The position numbers and the translations under genes are program-made. Below are positions 6,308 to 8,878 of a DNA stretch of 8,878 nucleotides, piece by piece. Within the stretch, counting starts at the first letter, position 1; every line of letters starts with the position of its first letter. Source of the DNA: Modestobacter sp. (GTDB lineage Bacteria; Actinomycetota; Actinomycetes; Mycobacteriales; Geodermatophilaceae); contig JAOPWO010000139.1 of assembly GCA_025965635.1 (NCBI GenBank), positions 1 through 8,878 on the forward strand, read 5' to 3'. The notes under the pieces are model-generated. The model was not told the origin of the DNA. It made no database searches and saw only the letters and a program-made list of their open reading frames with translations.

Positions 6308-6712
6308 ATGCGAAGCGAACTGCGGGCGGTCCGCACCGGCGGCGTCCCGTCCGTGGTCGACCTGACCGACGAGTGCGCGGCCTTCGTCGACGGTGCGGGC
6401 GACGGCCTGCTGCAGGTCTTCGTGCCGCACGCGACGGCGGGCATCGCGATCATCGAGACCGGCGCCGGGAGCGACGACGACCTGCTCGCCCAGCTCGACG
6501 AGCTGCTCCCCCGCGACGACCGGTGGCGGCACCGGCACGGCGCGCCCGGGCACGGCCGCGACCACGTGCTGCCGGCGTTCGTGCCGCCGCACGCCACGGT
6601 GCCGGTGCTGGAGGGGCGGCTCGCGCTGGGCACGTGGCAGCGGATCTGCTTCGTCGACACCAACGTCGACAACCCCGGCCGGCACGTCCGGTTCTCCTTC
6701 CTGCCCGGCTGA
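6308..6712 (+). CDS. YjbQ/UPF0047 family protein
   Basis: A 134-residue protein of the YjbQ (UPF0047) family. Some members have weak thiamine-phosphate-synthase activity, but the physiological role is unsettled. Family marks are VFVPHATAGIAIIE (37-50), a His-rich stretch HRHGAPGHGRDHV (75-87), PPHATVPVLEGRLALGTWQ (93-111) and ICFVDTNVD. His41, His82 and His86 are candidates for the metal site seen in family structures. It is full length for the family. The start is ATG at 6308 with GGTGA ten bases upstream; an in-frame GTG at 6302 is an equally possible start adding two residues. It is followed by the peroxiredoxin gene after 60 bp on the same strand. Confidence 0.9.
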   Translation: MRSELRAVRTGGVPSVVDLTDECAAFVDGAGDGLLQVFVPHATAGIAIIETGAGSDDDLLAQLDELLPRDDRWRHRHGAPGHGRDHVLPAFVPPHATVPVLEGRLALGTWQRICFVDTNVDNPGRHVRFSFLPG

Positions 6713-6772
6713 CCCCCCGGTCGGTGGAGGACGGCTTGGGTCCTGTCGGCCACGTGTAGGACGATGCGGGAC

Positions 6773-7261
6773 ATGACCGAGACCGACGTCGCCCCCGTTC
6801 GCCTCACCCCCGGTGAGGTGGCGCCGGACTTCACGCTGCCCGACGCCGACGGCACCCCCGTCTCGCTGGCCTCCTACCGGGGGCGGCGGGTCATCGTCTA
6901 CTGCTACCCGGCCGCGCTGACCCCGGGCTGCACCACCCAGGCCGTGGACTTCACCGCCGCGGCCGGCGACCTCGCCGAGGCGGGGCTGGACATCATCGGG
7001 ATCTCCCCGGACGCCCCGGACAAGCTGCTCCGCTTCCGGGAGAAGGAGGAGCTGGGCATCACCCTGGTCTCCGACCCGGAGAAGGAGGTGCTCAAGGCCT
7101 ACGGCGCCTTCGGGCCGAAGAAGCTCTACGGCAAGGAGGTCGTCGGGGTGATCCGCTCGACGTTCATCATCGACGCCGAGGGCCGGATCGAGAAGGCCGC
7201 CTACAACGTCAAGGCCACCGGGCACGTCTCCAAGCTGCTGCGCGACCTGGGCCTGAGCTGA
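6773..7261 (+). CDS. bcp: Bcp-type peroxiredoxin (AhpC/TSA family) without the usual resolving cysteine
   Basis: A 162-residue thioredoxin-fold peroxidase that reduces hydrogen peroxide and organic peroxides in the cytosol. It shows APDFTLPDADG (17-27), the active-site motif TPGCT with peroxidatic Cys53, IIGISPDAPDKLLRF, and the C-terminal STFIIDAEGRI. In E. coli-type Bcp a resolving Cys sits five residues after the peroxidatic one (CTxEAC); here that position is Val58 (TTQAVDF). An extra Cys44 occurs in VIVYCYPAAL, where most relatives have Phe. It may therefore act as a 1-Cys enzyme or use Cys44; this is inference. The start could also be ATG at 6764 (three codons longer); 6773 fits the family better. 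The downstream cupin gene follows after 56 bp on the same strand. Confidence 0.93.
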   Translation: MTETDVAPVRLTPGEVAPDFTLPDADGTPVSLASYRGRRVIVYCYPAALTPGCTTQAVDFTAAAGDLAEAGLDIIGISPDAPDKLLRFREKEELGITLVSDPEKEVLKAYGAFGPKKLYGKEVVGVIRSTFIIDAEGRIEKAAYNVKATGHVSKLLRDLGLS

Positions 7262-7317
7262 AGCCAGCCCTGCCCGACGACGACCACCCGATCGATCCGA
7301 CGCACGGAGGCACCCCG

Positions 7318-7650
7318 GTGGAGCGCTCCTCGTTGACCGCCCTGGCACGCGAGCAGCTGGCCCGCGCCGCCACTGCGCCGAGCGGACGCAGTGCCTCGAC
7401 CGTGTACGGCGGGCACGAGCACGTGCTGCGCCAGACGCTCATCGCGCTGAACGCCGGGCAGCAACTGGAAGAGCACGAGAGCCCGGGCGAGGCGACGCTC
7501 CAGGTGCTCACCGGCCGGGTCAGGCTGGTGGCCGGCGACGCATCCGGGGACGGGTCCACCGGCGACCTGCTCATCATCCCCGACAGCCGGCACTCCCTCG
7601 AGGCGCTCGAGGACGCCGCGGTGCTGCTCACCGTGGCCAACCGCCGGTAG
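7318..7650 (+). CDS. Small cupin-domain protein
   Basis: A 110-residue single-domain cupin. The first cupin motif is degenerate: AGQQLEEHESPGEATLQVLTGRV (45-67) keeps one His (His53), the Glu and the final Gly but has Ser where the second His of HxH usually stands. The second motif is GDLLIIPDSRHSLEAL (82-97), with Gly, Pro and His92. Such proteins often bind a metal or a small ligand; substrate and role are unknown. The GTG start has an excellent ribosome-binding site, GGAGG at 7306-7310, seven bases upstream. It follows bcp by 56 bp and may share its message. Its stop is three bases from the end of the convergent polymerase gene. Confidence 0.88.
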   Translation: MERSSLTALAREQLARAATAPSGRSASTVYGGHEHVLRQTLIALNAGQQLEEHESPGEATLQVLTGRVRLVAGDASGDGSTGDLLIIPDSRHSLEALEDAAVLLTVANRR

Positions 7651-7653
7651 CCC

Positions 7654-8616
7654 TCAGGCCGGCGGGTCCGCCCCGGCCGCCCGGGCCCGGGCCCGCCGCT
7701 TGCCCTCGTGCATCGCCTGCACCCGGGCGATCGGGATGGTGTGCCCCTCCTCGACCAGGTCGGCGGGCAGCTCCTGCGGTCCGGGCAGCGCGTCGGCCCA
7801 GGGGTCGCCGTCCCCGAGGTGCTCGGCCGCCGTCCGCACCGTGACGTCGCCCGGGCGGACCTCGCCCAGTGCCGCCCAGCTCACCGGCGCGGAGACCGGC
7901 AGGCCCGCGCGGACCCGCGGGCTGTAGGCGGCGGCGATCGTCCCCCGACCGGAGCGGGTCGAGTCGACGAACACCCGGTCGCCGCGGTCGGCGACGACGT
8001 ACACGGTGGTGGCCAGCGCTGGGTCCATGCGTTCGGTGCGGGCCGCCAGCGCGCGGGTGGCCGCGGCAACGTCCTCCGCCGAGGAGCCGTGCACCGGGAC
8101 GACGACGTGCAGCCCGGTCGACCCGCTGGTCTTCACCGCCGCGGCGAGCCCGGCGTCGGCCAGCACCTGCCGGCACAGCAGGGCGGTGCGGACGACGACG
8201 TCGAAGGACGCCCCGTCGGGCGGGTCGAGGTCCAGCACCAGCCCGGTCGGCTGCTCCTCCCCCACCCGGCTGAACGGCACGTGGAACTCCACGGCCCGCT
8301 GGTTGGCCAGCCACAACAGCGTGCGCCGGTCGTCGACGAGCACCTGGTGCACCTCGCGCCGGGCCCGGTCGGACCAGGTGGGGACGGTGCGCACCCACTC
8401 CGGCGCGCCCTTGGGGACGTCGCGCTGGATGAACGGCTGCGCCCCCGGCCGCACCCGCTTGACGGTCAGCGGCCGGTCGGCCAGCAGCGGCACGAGGCGG
8501 TCGGCGAAGGCGTCCAGGTGGTCGACCAGGTCGCGCTTGGTCACCCCGAGCCCGTCGCCCAGCGGGGAGTCCAGGCTGCTCAGCCGGACGCCGTCCCGTT
8601 CCTCGTCGGTCGCCAT
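7654..8616 (-). CDS. ligD: Stand-alone LigD-type primase-polymerase domain (NHEJ PolDom family)
   Basis: A 320-residue archaeo-eukaryotic-primase-like polymerase of the LigD family, used for gap filling or end extension in bacterial DNA break or base-excision repair. Visible motifs are TVKRVRPGAQPFIQRDVPKGAPEW in two parts (51-74), DLDPPDG with catalytic-type Asp129 and Asp131, KTSGSTGLHVVVP (162-174, nucleotide binding) and VFVDSTRSGRGTIAAAYSPR (215-234) with the third acidic residue Asp218. No ligase (KxDG) or phosphoesterase domain is present, so this resembles the separate PolD/Prim-PolC proteins of mycobacteria. The tail is basic (GKRRARARA). No Ku gene lies in the window. The ATG has GGTGA four bases upstream. 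The gene is convergent with the cupin gene. Confidence 0.9.
   Translation of the reverse strand: MATDEERDGVRLSSLDSPLGDGLGVTKRDLVDHLDAFADRLVPLLADRPLTVKRVRPGAQPFIQRDVPKGAPEWVRTVPTWSDRARREVHQVLVDDRRTLLWLANQRAVEFHVPFSRVGEEQPTGLVLDLDPPDGASFDVVVRTALLCRQVLADAGLAAAVKTSGSTGLHVVVPVHGSSAEDVAAATRALAARTERMDPALATTVYVVADRGDRVFVDSTRSGRGTIAAAYSPRVRAGLPVSAPVSWAALGEVRPGDVTVRTAAEHLGDGDPWADALPGPQELPADLVEEGHTIPIARVQAMHEGKRRARARAAGADPPA
7657..7678. terminator. Possible bidirectional hairpin between convergent genes
   Basis: The arms GGCCGGCGG and CCGCC-GGCC form a stem of about nine pairs with a two-base bulge, just after the cupin stop and inside the last codons of the polymerase gene. No T run follows. In this GC content such a hairpin can arise from coding sequence alone, so confidence is low. 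Confidence 0.25.
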
Positions 8617-8663
8617 CGGGTCACCGTGCCCGTCGCCGGTCCGCCGGGCAACCCCGCCGTCCA

Positions 8664-8770
8664 GGCCCCTCTGCAGGATCCCGCGCCGAGCCTGCGAGGC
8701 GTGGGCGGCAGGCGGCCCTCCTGCAGGGACCCGCCGCGAGCTCGCGAGCGGGGGGGCAGGAGGGTCCTTT
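8664..8770. repeat. Tandem imperfect hairpin repeat between two minus-strand genes
   Basis: Two related units lie side by side, at about 8664-8712 and 8714-8764. Both begin GGCCC, continue TGCAGG and a CCCGC-type block, and end in a G-rich arm with CAGG. The second unit is the better palindrome: outer arms CCCTCCTGC (8716-8724) and GCAGGAGGG (8756-8764), an inner CCCGC/GCGGG pair, and at the centre the perfect palindrome CGCGAGCTCGCG (8735-8746). It is followed by TCCTTT on the plus strand. The position directly after the stop of the rightmost gene suggests a terminator or a dispersed palindromic element. Confidence 0.65.
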
Positions 8771-8771
8771 C

Positions 8772-8878
8772 TCAGATCTCGTAGACCGCCGCGTGCCGGG
8801 CGAGCTCAGCGGCATCGAAGACCGAGCGCGCGTCCGCCAGCTGGGCGTCGGCGTCCACCCACGAGGGCACGTGGGTGA
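8772..8878 (-). CDS. C-terminal end of an unidentified protein (cut by the window edge)
   Basis: Only the last 34 codons are inside the window. The reading ends in VFDAAELARHAAVYEI before TGA. Nearly all third positions are G or C and the composition is that of a normal soluble protein (Ala, Asp, Val), so this is probably a real gene. I do not recognise the family from this piece. It is transcribed toward the hairpin repeat and then the LigD-type polymerase gene on the same strand. Confidence 0.6.
   Translation of the reverse strand, partial: THVPSWVDADAQLADARSVFDAAELARHAAVYEI

Noticed and set aside
5702..7348. Minus-strand open frame of 548 codons
   Set aside because: It is out of frame with rph and antisense to the YjbQ and bcp genes, both of which are certain. 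No family motif is present.
1..8878. Defence system, CRISPR array or mobile element
   Set aside because: No regularly spaced direct repeats, transposase, integrase, nuclease-helicase or toxin-antitoxin pair was found. The identified genes are mostly housekeeping or metal and oxidative-stress functions.

Overview
The window is very GC-rich, with almost every third codon position G or C, frequent GTG starts and long stop-free shadow frames on both strands. Together with the gene content (a CsoR-type copper repressor, DUF3618, a LigD-type polymerase domain, cupin and YjbQ variants of actinobacterial style), this points to a chromosomal segment of a high-GC actinobacterium. Geodermatophilaceae-like is my best guess, as an inference and not a proof. 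No phage, transposase, CRISPR or plasmid functions are visible.

Layout. (1) 1-2177, minus strand: a copper-homeostasis operon, csoR-copZ-copA, with copA running off the left edge. A perfect 7-3-7 inverted repeat of CsoR-operator type lies directly in front of csoR. (2) 2181-2982, minus: a DUF427 protein and a small one-helix membrane protein of the DUF3618 family. (3) 3048-3128, plus: tRNA-Leu(UAG). Just beyond its 3' end is a decayed DinB/DUF664 gene with a frameshift and an internal deletion. (4) 3428-4363, minus: a protein of unknown function that looks like a beta-propeller. It is followed by about 460 bp with no convincing gene (4364-4826). (5) 4827-6216, minus: rph-rdgB, two overlapping genes ending in a double hairpin. 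(6) 6308-7650, plus: a YjbQ/UPF0047 protein, a Bcp-type peroxiredoxin and a small cupin. (7) 7654-8616, minus: a stand-alone LigD-type primase-polymerase domain, convergent with the cupin. It is followed by a tandem hairpin-forming repeat and the last 34 codons of another minus-strand gene at the right edge.

How the parts work together. CsoR is expected to release its operator when cytosolic Cu(I) rises, allowing the chaperone CopZ to deliver copper to the exporter CopA. RNase PH trims tRNA 3' ends, and RdgB, made from the same message, removes ITP/XTP from the nucleotide pool. The peroxiredoxin and the LigD-type polymerase are damage-defence functions but show no operon linkage to each other.

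The most notable points are all departures from family norms. The CsoR has Ser where the second copper-ligand Cys normally sits. The Bcp lacks the usual resolving Cys but has an extra Cys nearby. The DinB remnant appears to have lost its middle between two similar sequence blocks. A palindromic tandem repeat sits at the right end. I did not find a clear multi-gene novel system; this is mostly ordinary chromosome with a few unusual details.
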